From Clostridia bacterium (GTDB lineage: Bacteria > Bacillota > Clostridia > Lachnospirales > Lachnospiraceae): a stretch of 64,000 nucleotides of DNA. Location of the stretch: positions 124,001 through 188,000 of the forward strand of contig CAJTEN010000001.1 of assembly GCA_910575245.1 (NCBI GenBank), given 5' to 3'. The notes under the pieces are model-generated. The model was not told the DNA's origin. It did no database searches and saw only the letters and a list, made by a program, of their open reading frames with translations. Shown piece by piece: positions 33,785 through 43,091 of this stretch (positions are counted from its first letter, which is position 1; each line of letters opens with the position of its first letter). The translations under genes were made by a program, and so were the position numbers.

Positions 33785-36028
33785 ATGGAGACAATCAAAG
33801 GGTTTATTGAACATATCATATATCGGAACACGGATAACGGATATACGGTATTGAATCTGCTTAGCGGCGAGGATGAAATTACATGTGTCGGATTTTTCAA
33901 AACCTCGGACCAGGGAGAGACAATAGAGGCAGAGGGGAATTATATTATCCATGCCGTGTATGGAGAACAATTTAAGATAGAACGTTACAGGATTGTGCCG
34001 CCGGATGATGTGGTCAGCATAGAGAGATATCTGGGATCCGGCGCGGTCAAAGGCGTGGGAGAAGCACTGGCAGCGAGGATCGTGAAGCGATTCGGGGCGG
34101 ATACCTACCGAATCATCGAGGAAGAGCCGGAGAGACTGGCGGAGATCAAAGGGATCAGTGAGCGCAAGGCGCGTGAGATAGCGGCGGCAGTGTATGAGAA
34201 ACGGGATGCCAGAGAGGCGATGTCTTTTCTGCAGAAATACGGGATTTCCAATGCGCTTGCCTTCCGGATCTATGAAGCTTATGGGGCGAGAGTGTACGGA
34301 ATTTTGAAAGAAAATCCATATCAGCTGGCTGAGGATATCCACGGGATAGGATTTAAGATCGCGGACGAGATTGCGGCGAAGATTGGCATTCATACGGATT
34401 CGGATTTCCGGATCAGGAGCGGGATTCTTTATACCCTGATGCTGGCAGGCGGAGAGGGACATTGTTATCTGCCGAAGAATATTCTGTTGAAGAAGGCGGG
34501 AGAACTGCTGGGGCTGGATGCGGAGGTTATGGAACCGCAGCTTGGCAATCTTGCCATGGATAAGAAGCTGGTTATCAAAATGCCGGGTACAGGAGAGGAG
34601 GAGAACAGGGTATATGCATCCACCTATTACTATGCGGAATTAAATTGTGCCAAGATGCTCCACGACCTGAATATATCAGCGGAGGAAGAACAGCTCCTGC
34701 CGTCGGAGGAAGAGAGTATTGAGACGAAAATAGAGCGCCTTGCGGCGGAGCTCGAAATCGAACTGGACGAATTACAGAAGCGGTCTGTAGTGGAAAGTGT
34801 GAAAAACGGCATTTTTATCCTATCCGGGGGACCGGGAACGGGCAAGACCACCACGATCAATGTGATCATACGGTACTTTCTTGCGGAGGGAATGGATATC
34901 TACCTGGCGGCGCCCACCGGCAGAGCCGCCAAGCGTATGACGGAAGCGACAGGCTATGAATCCAGAACGCTGCACCGGATGCTGGAACTGAACGGGGAGC
35001 TTTCCGGGGAGGCGAAAGCGGCACGGTTTGAACGTAATGAGAGCAATCCTCTGGAAGCGGATGTGATTATTGTAGATGAGATGTCAATGGTGGACATTTT
35101 CCTTTTTCAAGCACTTCTGAAGGCAGTTATGGTGGGTACCAGACTGATCATGGTAGGGGATGTCAACCAGCTTCCCTCGGTGGGGCCGGGGCAGGTTCTG
35201 TATGATCTTATGAGCAGTGGGAAATTTCCCATGGTGGTTCTTGAGAAGATTTTCCGGCAGGCAGGGGAGAGCGATATTGTCTGGAATGCACATCGTATTC
35301 ATGCGGGAGAGAAACTGGTGCTGGACAATAAAAGCAGAGATTTCTTTTTTCTGGAAAGAAGTGACACCAATGTGATCTATAAGCATATGATACAGTTGAT
35401 CACAGAGAAGCTGCCTCGTTACGTGGACGCTCAGCCATTTGATATTCAGGTACTGACACCGATGCGTAAAGGAAAGCTGGGAGTGGAGACTCTCAACGGC
35501 ATTCTGCAGAGGTATCTGAATCCGCCTGCAGATGATAAAAAGGAGTATTTAGCGGGAGATACCCTCCTGCGGGAACATGACAAGGTCATGCAGATTAAGA
35601 ATAACTATCAGCTGGAATGGGAGGTTGTAAGTAAATACGGAATACCGATCGACAAGGGCACCGGAATTTTTAACGGAGATATAGGAATTATCCGGCAGAT
35701 TAACGAACATGCTCAAGAGGTAGTGGTCGAATATGATGAGCATCGGAGAGTGACCTATGCCTATGTCCAGCTGGATGAGATAGAGCTGGCTTACGCGGTG
35801 ACAATCCACAAGTCCCAGGGCAGCGAGTATCCGGCAGTTGTTATGCCCCTTCTGACAGGGCCGAAGATGCTTTTTAACAGGAATCTGTTGTATACCGGAG
35901 TGACCAGGGCCAGGAACTGCGTGACGATTCTGGGCAGCAGCCGAACCCTGCAGGAAATGGTGGATAACAATTACCAGAACATGCGTTATACGGGGCTGGG
36001 AGACCGGATCAGAGAACTGATCCCATAA
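33785..36028 (+). CDS. recD2: RecD2-type SF1 DNA helicase
   Basis: 747 residues. The N-terminal OB/HhH part (about 1-200, GIGFKIADEIAAKIGI) marks RecD2, the stand-alone RecD homologue without RecBC. Walker A GGPGTGKTTT (near 345), Walker B VIIVDEMSMVD (near 430), and the C-terminal motifs YAVTIHKSQGSEYPAVVMP and LLYTGVTRARN are visible. It is a 5'-3' helicase linked to genome stability. It starts a run of genes with comF downstream. The ribosome site before the ATG is weak. Confidence 0.95.
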   Translation: METIKGFIEHIIYRNTDNGYTVLNLLSGEDEITCVGFFKTSDQGETIEAEGNYIIHAVYGEQFKIERYRIVPPDDVVSIERYLGSGAVKGVGEALAARIVKRFGADTYRIIEEEPERLAEIKGISERKAREIAAAVYEKRDAREAMSFLQKYGISNALAFRIYEAYGARVYGILKENPYQLAEDIHGIGFKIADEIAAKIGIHTDSDFRIRSGILYTLMLAGGEGHCYLPKNILLKKAGELLGLDAEVMEPQLGNLAMDKKLVIKMPGTGEEENRVYASTYYYAELNCAKMLHDLNISAEEEQLLPSEEESIETKIERLAAELEIELDELQKRSVVESVKNGIFILSGGPGTGKTTTINVIIRYFLAEGMDIYLAAPTGRAAKRMTEATGYESRTLHRMLELNGELSGEAKAARFERNESNPLEADVIIVDEMSMVDIFLFQALLKAVMVGTRLIMVGDVNQLPSVGPGQVLYDLMSSGKFPMVVLEKIFRQAGESDIVWNAHRIHAGEKLVLDNKSRDFFFLERSDTNVIYKHMIQLITEKLPRYVDAQPFDIQVLTPMRKGKLGVETLNGILQRYLNPPADDKKEYLAGDTLLREHDKVMQIKNNYQLEWEVVSKYGIPIDKGTGIFNGDIGIIRQINEHAQEVVVEYDEHRRVTYAYVQLDEIELAYAVTIHKSQGSEYPAVVMPLLTGPKMLFNRNLLYTGVTRARNCVTILGSSRTLQEMVDNNYQNMRYTGLGDRIRELIP

Positions 36029-36053
36029 GAATAAATTTTAAAGGTACGGTACT

Positions 36054-36770
36054 ATGATAAAAACATTTCCGGGGATACTGGCGGATCTCTTCTATCCGCG
36101 CAGATGTCCCGTCTGTGACAGGGCAGTCAGCCCTTTCGGAAGTCTTGTCTGCGAGACTTGTAAGAGCAAATTTACGTATATAAAGCAGCCTTATTGCATG
36201 AAATGCGGAAAAGAGCTTGCTGAGGAGACAGCGGAATACTGCAGTGACTGTATGCACCGCAGACATTTCTTTGACAGCGGGCGGGCGCTTTATGCCTATA
36301 AGAGTGCGGCGGATTCTATCTACCGTTTCAAATATAGAGGCAGACAGGAGTATGGGGTGTATTATGCGGTCTGTATGGCTGCACAGATGGGAGGATGGAT
36401 CACGGCATGCCGGCCGGATGCTTTGATTCCCGTTCCGATTCATGCCTCGAAGAAACGGGTGAGAGGATACAATCAGGCAGACGTGCTGGCCCGGGAAATT
36501 GGAAGGCTTATGGGCATTCCGATAGAGTCTGATTTGATACGGAGGGTCCGGAAAACCGCGCCCATGAAAGATTTACCATTGGCTGAAAGACAAAATAATT
36601 TGAAAAGGGCTTTCAAAATCTGTCGTAATGATGTAAAATTAGATACAGTCATAATTATTGATGATATATATACGACAGGCAGCACCATAGATGCAATGAG
36701 TTACGAGTTGCGCAGAGCAGGTGTGAAGCGCATATATTTTGCTGCGCTGGCAATCGGCAGCGGATTGTGA
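36054..36770 (+). CDS. comF: ComF-family phosphoribosyltransferase-like protein
   Basis: 238 residues. Four-Cys zinc motif at the N-terminus (CPVCDRAV...CETC and CMKCGKEL...CSDC) and a C-terminal PRTase domain with VIIIDDIYTTGSTIDA (near 200). ComFC proteins function in the DNA uptake route of competent bacteria; biochemical activity is uncertain. Its neighbours recD2 and the YvyF-like gene match the B. subtilis comF-yvyF order. Confidence 0.92.
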   Translation: MIKTFPGILADLFYPRRCPVCDRAVSPFGSLVCETCKSKFTYIKQPYCMKCGKELAEETAEYCSDCMHRRHFFDSGRALYAYKSAADSIYRFKYRGRQEYGVYYAVCMAAQMGGWITACRPDALIPVPIHASKKRVRGYNQADVLAREIGRLMGIPIESDLIRRVRKTAPMKDLPLAERQNNLKRAFKICRNDVKLDTVIIIDDIYTTGSTIDAMSYELRRAGVKRIYFAALAIGSGL

Positions 36771-36835
36771 GAGGCATGGCGCTACCTGTTATTGAATATG
36801 AATATCTATTTTAATAAATACAGGAGGACAATACC

Positions 36836-37246
36836 ATGAATGCAAGAAACTGCAGAAAATGCGGAAAGCTTTTCAACTATGTATCAGGACCCCCGATCTG
36901 TATGGCGTGCAGAGAGGCATTGGAGGAGAAATTTCAGGAAGTTAAGAACTATATTTTTGAACACAGAAGTGTGACGATTCCGGAAGTCTCGGAGGCATGT
37001 GGGGTGTCCACTAACCAGATACAGCAGTGGCTCAGGGAGGAACGTCTGCAGCTTGGCGAAGGATCGGGGATAACTTTGTTCTGCGAGAATTGCGGGACGT
37101 CTATTTTCACAGGGCGGTTTTGTGAGAAGTGCAAGAACAGCATGGCGAACAAATTAAACAGCAGCATTCACAAGCCGGAAGAACCCAAACTTCAGTCTAA
37201 GAAGAAGGATCCGCACGATAATCCGAAAATGCGTTTCCTTGGTTAG
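36836..37246 (+). CDS. yvyF: YvyF-like flagellar operon zinc-ribbon protein
   Basis: 136 residues. A Cys pair set at the start (CRKCGKLF...CMAC) and another near 80-100 (CENCGTSIFTGRFCEKC) suggest two zinc ribbons. Between them lies a helix-turn-helix-like region (TIPEVSEACGVSTNQIQQWL). This is the plan of the TIGR03826/YvyF family found beside comFC and flgM in Bacillus. Function not established; a regulator of flagellar genes is possible. Confidence 0.85.
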   Translation: MNARNCRKCGKLFNYVSGPPICMACREALEEKFQEVKNYIFEHRSVTIPEVSEACGVSTNQIQQWLREERLQLGEGSGITLFCENCGTSIFTGRFCEKCKNSMANKLNSSIHKPEEPKLQSKKKDPHDNPKMRFLG

Positions 37247-37255
37247 GAGACTGCT

Positions 37256-37642
37256 ATGTTAAATAAAGAGAGAATAATCCTGATGACGAAAATGGCGTCG
37301 TATGAGGTGAATGAGGGCAAGAGGAATGTTGCCATCGGAAGCTATTTTCGTGGTGATTATATAGGATGGCAGGTGTTGAAGTCCATTATAAGTGCAACGA
37401 TTGCATTTGTAGTGGTCTTTGGCATGTACATTTATTATGATTTTGAAGTGTTTATGATGGATATCTACAAGATGGACCTGATAGAATTTGCAAGACATAT
37501 TTTATTTATGTATCTCTGGACAGTAGGGATCTATGCCGTGGTTTCTTATGTGGTTTATACAATGCGCTATATGAGGGCGGTCAAGAGCCTCAATCTGTAT
37601 TACATGAATCTTCGTAAACTGGCGGCCATGTATAAAGCATAA
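37256..37642 (+). CDS. Hypothetical two-helix membrane protein
   Basis: 128 residues. Two hydrophobic helices (about 42-62 and 82-103) flanked by a basic N-terminal half and a C-terminal helix with RYMRAVKSLNLYYMNLRKL. It starts 9 nt after the YvyF-like gene, so it is cotranscribed. No family recognised. It may work with the larger membrane protein encoded next. Confidence 0.7.
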   Translation: MLNKERIILMTKMASYEVNEGKRNVAIGSYFRGDYIGWQVLKSIISATIAFVVVFGMYIYYDFEVFMMDIYKMDLIEFARHILFMYLWTVGIYAVVSYVVYTMRYMRAVKSLNLYYMNLRKLAAMYKA

Positions 37643-37669
37643 GTTCAGGTTGAGGAAGCATAAACACAA

Positions 37670-37747
37670 AATCAACACAAGAGAAAATTTGAAAGCAGAA
37701 TTTTCAAATAGATAGGAAAGGATACTGCGGCGCAGTCTATAGTATCC
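37670..37747 (+). other. Structured leader before the polytopic membrane protein gene
   Basis: Two hairpins: GAAAATTTGAAA with TTTTCAAAT, and GGATACT (37719-37725) with AGTATCC (37741-37747). They may form an RNA element before the gene at 37769 or processing sites. Confidence 0.4.
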
Positions 37748-37768
37748 GCAAAGAGGTAAAGATAAAAG

Positions 37769-38731
37769 ATGACCAGTTTACTTGTTGCAAAACAGATCTT
37801 AATGACGCTGTACAGTAAGTATGAGGTGTACATTACGCCTCTTCTGAAGTTTCTGTTGGCGCTGATCTCTTTATTGCTGATTAATTCTCATATGGGCTAT
37901 ATGGAAAGCATCGACAGGACAACGGTTGTTTTGATCGTTTCGCTGATGTGCTCTTTCATGCCCATGAATTTCATCGTAGTCATGGCCGCGTTATTTACCA
38001 TGCTGCACCTGTATGCCTTTAATCTGGAATGCACGATCGTAGTGGGCGCAGGATTCTTGCTTATGTTTCTGCTGTATCTGCGCTTTTCACCGAAGGATAC
38101 GCTGGTGGTCCTGCTGATTCCGGTCTGCTTTCTGCTCAGAATACCGTATGTGGTTCCGCTGGCTATGGGCCTTGTGGGAACGCCGGTCTCGGCGGTATCC
38201 ATCACCTGCGGCGTTATTGCATATTATATGCTGCATTTTGTGACACAGAATGTATCAACGATACTGGCCATGGCGGACGAAGAAATGACTGCCAGATTTA
38301 AATTCATTGTGGACGGTTTACTGAATAACCGGCAGATGGTTATCACGATCGCAGCATTTGCGGTTACGGTAATTCTTGTGTATCTTATCAGAAGAATGAG
38401 CATAGATTATGCATGGACGATAGCAATGGCGGCAGGCGCCGTGGTGAACATCACAGTGCTTCTGGTGGGCGATCTGATGTTTGACACCAATGTGGCGCTC
38501 CTTGAGGTGGTCCTGGGTAATATATTGTCGCTGTTTATAGCGGTTGTGCTGCAGTTCTTTGTGTTCAATGTGGATTACAGCAGGACGGAGAAGGTACAGT
38601 TTGAAGATGACGAATATTATTATTATGTCAAAGCTGTCCCGAAGATCTCTGTATCAAAACCGGAGAAGAAAGTAAAACAGATCAACAGCCAGAAGAATAA
38701 GGCAGCATCGAGAAACAGATACACACACTAA
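37769..38731 (+). CDS. Hypothetical polytopic membrane protein
   Basis: 320 residues with about eight to nine hydrophobic helices between residues 20 and 270, then a basic cytosolic tail with VQFEDDEYYYYVKAVPKISVSKPEKKVKQI. The tail motif looks conserved in related Lachnospiraceae, but no function is known to me. It lies upstream of cdaA, separated by a MITE-like insert. It may belong to the same envelope-related group. Confidence 0.7.
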   Translation: MTSLLVAKQILMTLYSKYEVYITPLLKFLLALISLLLINSHMGYMESIDRTTVVLIVSLMCSFMPMNFIVVMAALFTMLHLYAFNLECTIVVGAGFLLMFLLYLRFSPKDTLVVLLIPVCFLLRIPYVVPLAMGLVGTPVSAVSITCGVIAYYMLHFVTQNVSTILAMADEEMTARFKFIVDGLLNNRQMVITIAAFAVTVILVYLIRRMSIDYAWTIAMAAGAVVNITVLLVGDLMFDTNVALLEVVLGNILSLFIAVVLQFFVFNVDYSRTEKVQFEDDEYYYYVKAVPKISVSKPEKKVKQINSQKNKAASRNRYTH

Positions 38732-38772
38732 ACCGGCGTAAAGGCGAAAGACTTGTACTGTGGGCACCTGAA

Positions 38773-38963
38773 CCAATGTCATTAAGTTAAGCCGGACGCG
38801 CCTGACATGATAGGAATCTCCTAAGGACGCGCTTCCGCTCAGTTCCAAACGCAGCGGTACTAAATTCGTGAAAAACCTCATTAAGTACCGGCGTTTTCCA
38901 ATGGCCCTCAGGAGAATCCTATCATATCAGACGCTGTGTATAGACTTAACTTAATGACATTGG
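38773..38963. mobile_element. MITE-like palindromic element with target duplication
   Basis: A 191-bp insert with 19-bp perfect terminal inverted repeats (CCAATGTCATTAAGTTAAG and its complement). Nested inside are an 18/20 inverted repeat (TGACATGATAGGAATCTCCT) and a third pairing (GGTACT with AGTACC). It is flanked by direct repeats CACCTGAA (38765-38772 and 38964-38971), which can be read as 8-10 bp. It has no reading frame. This is what a non-autonomous transposon looks like. Confidence 0.8.
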
Positions 38964-39024
38964 CACCTGAACTGTTACCAGCGGGAGAATTATCAGGAAT
39001 TAAATATAAAGGCGGTGTGAGAAT

Positions 39025-39894
39025 ATGCAACAATTGAATATACTAATCGAGACCTACCTGACTAAGCTGCATATGCCCACTATTCATAAGACGGATGTCG
39101 TTGAGATCGTCATTCTGGCTTTTCTTGTATATTACATCCTGGCATGGATTAAGAATACAAAAGCCTGGGCACTTCTCAAAGGCGTCATTGTTATTGCGGT
39201 TTTTATCCTGCTCGCCGCATTCTTCCATATGAATACGATTCTGTGGATTGTGACGAATGTGTTCAGTATCGCAGCCATAGCCATTGTGGTGGTACTTCAG
39301 CCGGAGCTGCGTAAGGCATTGGAAGAACTTGGACAGAAGAATTTCTTTTCTTCTCTTGTCTCTTTTGACTCGGGTAAAACAGAAGGGGGACTCTTTTCTG
39401 ACAGAACGATCAATGAAATCGCTAAGGCATGTGTCGAGATGGGCAAGGTGAAGACGGGAGCATTGATCGTCATCGAGCAGCATCAGTCGCTGAAAGAGTA
39501 CGAAAGGACAGGGATTGACGTGGACGGTATTGTGTCCAGCCAGCTGTTGATCAATATATTTGAACATAATACGCCGCTGCATGACGGAGCAGTGATCGTA
39601 AGGGGCAACCGTGTTGTCTCTGCCACCTGCTACCTTCCTCTGTCGGATAATATGGCACTGAGCAAGGATCTGGGAACACGGCACAGAGCCGGCGTGGGAA
39701 TCTCGGAGGTGACGGATTCTCTGACCCTGATTGTATCCGAGGAGAGCGGTAAGATCAGCGTTGCTTATGACGGCAAGCTGGAACGGGCGGTAGACGCAGA
39801 AAGACTCAAGGCCAGAATGGCAGAGATCCAGGATAAACCGACGGAGGAGAAGAAGCGGAAATTGTGGAAAGGAAGGACCAGAAATGAAGCATAG
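39025..39894 (+). CDS. cdaA: Diadenylate cyclase CdaA
   Basis: 289 residues. Three N-terminal membrane helices (about 25-45, 50-68, 72-92) anchor a DAC domain. Catalytic motifs LHDGAVIV (near 191) and LGTRHRAGVG (near 218) are present. It makes c-di-AMP from two ATP. GGCGGTG lies before the ATG. It overlaps cdaR by 11 nt and glmM follows, the classic operon in which CdaR and GlmM regulate the cyclase. Confidence 0.97.
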   Translation: MQQLNILIETYLTKLHMPTIHKTDVVEIVILAFLVYYILAWIKNTKAWALLKGVIVIAVFILLAAFFHMNTILWIVTNVFSIAAIAIVVVLQPELRKALEELGQKNFFSSLVSFDSGKTEGGLFSDRTINEIAKACVEMGKVKTGALIVIEQHQSLKEYERTGIDVDGIVSSQLLINIFEHNTPLHDGAVIVRGNRVVSATCYLPLSDNMALSKDLGTRHRAGVGISEVTDSLTLIVSEESGKISVAYDGKLERAVDAERLKARMAEIQDKPTEEKKRKLWKGRTRNEA

Positions 39895-41164
39895 GATCAC
39901 CAAAAACTGGGGGCTGAAACTGGTATCTTTCGTATTTGCAGTCATGCTCTGGTTTATTATAACGAATATTAATGATCCCATCTCCCCATTGGAGGTGTCG
40001 GGTATACCGGTTACCATCAAGAATGCGGAGCTTATCACGGATAAGGGACAGATTTACGAAGTTTTGGATGGTACTGATAAGATTGATAAGGTGGTTATAA
40101 GGGCGCCGCGTTCCATTATAGATACACTCAGCAGCTCGAACGTGATTGCCGAGGCGGACATGAATGACCTGACCAGCCTGAACACGATCAGCATCAAGCT
40201 GTCCACCAACAAATACAATGACAAGGTGGAGAGTATTACGGGAAGCATCGACAGTGTGAAACTGAATATCGAAAACAAGCAGACCAGGTCCTTCCCGATC
40301 CGTCCCAGCGTAACGGGGGAGATCAAAGAGGGATATATGATAGGCAATATAAGCACCGAGCAGAATCTGATCAGGGTATCCGGCCCGGAGTCTGTCGTTT
40401 CACAGATTGCCAAAGCACAGGCCGAGGTAGAAGTATCCGGCTTTACCAGCAATATCGGAACGGATTCCGATATTCGTCTGTACAATGAGGAGGGTGTGGA
40501 AATCCGCTCCCGAAGTATTGAGAAAAATATCACAAAGGTACGCATAAACGTTGAGATCCTTGAGCAGAAAACAGTGCCGGTGGTCTATACGGCCGGCGGT
40601 GTACCGGCGGACGGCTACAGGATCACAGGAGAGATCACGGGAAGCAGGAATTCTGTTTTGATCGCCGGAAAGTCCGATATACTGCAGGATATTGCATCCA
40701 TTGTTGTACCGGAAGGGGTTATCGATGTGGGCGGCGCCCGGGAGACGGTAGAGACCATGGTGGATCTGAATCAATATCTTCCGGAAGGAATTATTCTGGC
40801 GGAAGAAGATTTTGACGGTAAAGTATCCGTTGCGGTACAGGTGGAGCAGGAAAGACGGCAGACGGTTTCCGTGGCAGTGGAAGATATAGCGGTTACTGGT
40901 GTGCCGGAGGGGTATACGGCTACGGTGACGGAGCCGGATGAACGGTATAGTTACGTATTAGTCGGCCTGGCATCCGAACTGGGAGAGATTAATGTTAATG
41001 AGCTGGATGTTTATGTTGACGTAGCGGCCTGGCTTGCAGACCAGGAGAGTACCGAGCCGGAGAACGGTTATTACAGGATGCCGTTATCGGTGAGGCTTCC
41101 CGAGAATTCTCAGGTTACATGGGAAGACACTTGGGTGAATATACACCTTACGCAGGAAGATTAG
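39884..41164 (+). CDS. cdaR: CdaR (YbbR-domain) regulator of CdaA
   Basis: 426 residues. One N-terminal transmembrane helix (about 10-30) and an extracytoplasmic part of four YbbR-like repeats (each about 80 residues, with VRVSGPESVVSQI-type cores near 150 and following). CdaR binds CdaA and modulates its activity. Overlap with cdaA suggests translational coupling. Confidence 0.93.
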   Translation: MKHRITKNWGLKLVSFVFAVMLWFIITNINDPISPLEVSGIPVTIKNAELITDKGQIYEVLDGTDKIDKVVIRAPRSIIDTLSSSNVIAEADMNDLTSLNTISIKLSTNKYNDKVESITGSIDSVKLNIENKQTRSFPIRPSVTGEIKEGYMIGNISTEQNLIRVSGPESVVSQIAKAQAEVEVSGFTSNIGTDSDIRLYNEEGVEIRSRSIEKNITKVRINVEILEQKTVPVVYTAGGVPADGYRITGEITGSRNSVLIAGKSDILQDIASIVVPEGVIDVGGARETVETMVDLNQYLPEGIILAEEDFDGKVSVAVQVEQERRQTVSVAVEDIAVTGVPEGYTATVTEPDERYSYVLVGLASELGEINVNELDVYVDVAAWLADQESTEPENGYYRMPLSVRLPENSQVTWEDTWVNIHLTQED

Positions 41165-41221
41165 TATTTTGTATCGGGACTGTTACAGTTTAAAGGAAAC
41201 AGGAAAGGAAGTAGTTGTAAT

Positions 41222-42571
41222 ATGGGCAGATTATTTGGTACAGACGGAGTCAGAGGCATTGCGAATGAAGAATTAACGCCGCAGCTGGCAATGCAGCTTG
41301 GCCAGGCAGGAGCATATGTCCTGTCGAAGGAGAACGAGCATAAGCCGACGATCATGGTTGGATGTGACACGAGGATATCCGGGGATATGCTGGCAAACGC
41401 ACTGATGGCGGGCGCCTGTTCTGTCGGTGCGAACGCGGTGTATGTAGGTGTTCTTCCTACTCCAGCAGTGGCGTATCTCACCAGAAAATATAAAGTGGAC
41501 GCAGGTGTCGTGATTTCTGCATCGCATAATTCGGTGGAGTTTAACGGGATTAAGTTTTTTGACGGCAACGGTTATAAACTGCCGGATGCCCTGGAGGATG
41601 AAATCGAGGCATTGATTAAGAACGGTATGCAGGGGGTTAAGTTCCCGATCGGAGCCGGAGTCGGCAAGATCAAGTACCGCACCGATGCCAGAGAAGAGTA
41701 TATCAACCATGCAATGAAGGCTGTGAATGTGGATCTGCGCGGCATGAAAATCGTGTTGGACTGCGCGGAGGGAGCGGCATATTACACTTCGGTGGAGACG
41801 ATGAAGGAACTCGGCGCCGAGGTGGTGGCAATCCATAATAATCCGGACGGTACCAACATTAATGCCAACTGTGGTTCCACGCATATGGAGGAGCTGCAGG
41901 CGAGAGTGGTCTATGAGAAAGCGAATCTTGGCCTGGCTTTCGATGGCGATGCGGACAGACTTCTGGCGGTGGACGAACTGGGTAATATCGTGGACGGCGA
42001 TCAGATTATGGCGATGGTGGGGCTTCATATGAAGCAGGGCGGCCGGCTGAATAAGAATACGATTGTAGCTACGGTCATGAGCAATCTGGGCTTTTTCCTG
42101 ATGGGAGAGCGGAACGATATCAATATCGAACAGACGAAAGTGGGCGACAGATATGTTCTTGAGAGAATGAAAGAGATCGGCGCCAGCCTGGGCGGTGAGC
42201 AGTCCGGCCACATAATTTTCCTGGATGAGAATACAACAGGAGACGGTCTTCTCAGTGCATTGCATCTTCTGCAGGTGGTTGTGGAGACGGGCAAGCCGCT
42301 TTCTGAACTGAAGACGGTTATGGAAGTGATGCCGCAGGCTTTGGTTAATGCCAAGGTGCCGAACCATAAGAAGGAAAAATATATGGATTATTCCGAGATT
42401 GCGGATGCAATTGCGGAGCTTGACAAGAAGTTTGCCGGTGAAGGACGGGTGCTGATCAGACCCTCCGGAACGGAACCGCTTGTACGGGTTATGATCGAGG
42501 GGAAGGAACAGAAGATGATTGATGCGGAAGCTAAGAAACTGGCGGAACTTATACAGAATATTATGCTATAA
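41222..42571 (+). CDS. glmM: Phosphoglucosamine mutase GlmM
   Basis: 449 residues. Phosphoserine loop [11 protein letters not shown] (near 100), metal motif DGDADR (near 241), sugar-binding GGEQSGHI (near 326) and phosphate-binding [12 protein letters not shown] (near 412). It converts glucosamine-6-P to glucosamine-1-P for cell-wall precursors and can inhibit CdaA. Full length and third in the operon. Confidence 0.97.
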   Translation: MGRLFGTDGVRGIANEELTPQLAMQLGQAGAYVLSKENEHKPTIMVGCDTRISGDMLANALMAGACSVGANAVYVGVLPTPAVAYLTRKYKVDAGVVISASHNSVEFNGIKFFDGNGYKLPDALEDEIEALIKNGMQGVKFPIGAGVGKIKYRTDAREEYINHAMKAVNVDLRGMKIVLDCAEGAAYYTSVETMKELGAEVVAIHNNPDGTNINANCGSTHMEELQARVVYEKANLGLAFDGDADRLLAVDELGNIVDGDQIMAMVGLHMKQGGRLNKNTIVATVMSNLGFFLMGERNDINIEQTKVGDRYVLERMKEIGASLGGEQSGHIIFLDENTTGDGLLSALHLLQVVVETGKPLSELKTVMEVMPQALVNAKVPNHKKEKYMDYSEIADAIAELDKKFAGEGRVLIRPSGTEPLVRVMIEGKEQKMIDAEAKKLAELIQNIML

Positions 42572-42700
42572 CACTTGTTATACCTGCTAAAAAATGTTAT
42601 AGTTAAAAGTAGGTTGGTAACAGGGAAGACATCGGAACTGTTAAGTGAATTGTCGTTTTGGGGGCAGGCATCAACCGGAATCGAATTGGAGGATAAGGGT

Positions 42701-42964
42701 ATGGTAAGCCAAAAGGTAGTCATCAAAAACCCGACAGGGCTACATCTAAGACCGGCAGGCATCCTATGCAAAGAGGCGATGCAATTCAAATCTTTAATAA
42801 CTTTTACATTTCGGGATAATACGGCGAATGCCAAAAGTGTGCTGAGTGTACTGGGAGCATGTGTTAAATGTGGCGATGAAGTCGAGTTTGTGTGTGATGG
42901 CGAAGACGAGGAAGAAGCATTGAAGACGTTGATCAATGCGATTGAAAGTGGACTCGGTGAATAA
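42701..42964 (+). CDS. HPr-family phosphocarrier protein
   Basis: 87 residues from the ATG at 42701 (GGAGGATAAG upstream). The His-15 motif is TGLHLRPAG, where most HPr proteins have GLHARPA. The Ser-46 region reads NAKSVLSVLG. HPr carries phosphate in sugar PTS uptake and, when Ser-phosphorylated, acts in carbon catabolite control. Since it stands alone and not with ptsI, it could be a second, regulatory HPr. It ends with a strong terminator. Confidence 0.9.
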   Translation: MVSQKVVIKNPTGLHLRPAGILCKEAMQFKSLITFTFRDNTANAKSVLSVLGACVKCGDEVEFVCDGEDEEEALKTLINAIESGLGE

Positions 42965-42976
42965 TGCTGTCTGTTT

Positions 42977-43005
42977 AGCCCGTTGTGTACAACGGGCTTT
43001 TCTTT
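42977..43005 (+). terminator. Terminator after the HPr gene
   Basis: AGCCCGTTGT and ACAACGGGCT pair around a 2-nt loop extended by the stem ends and are followed by TTTCTTT. Confidence 0.88.
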
Positions 43006-43091
43006 GCGCAAAATTATACAAAACCGAAAGCGAAATTTCAGATGTCATTAACTATGGGAATTAAGAATCAAAGAAAGCGGAGGAGAGCGGG

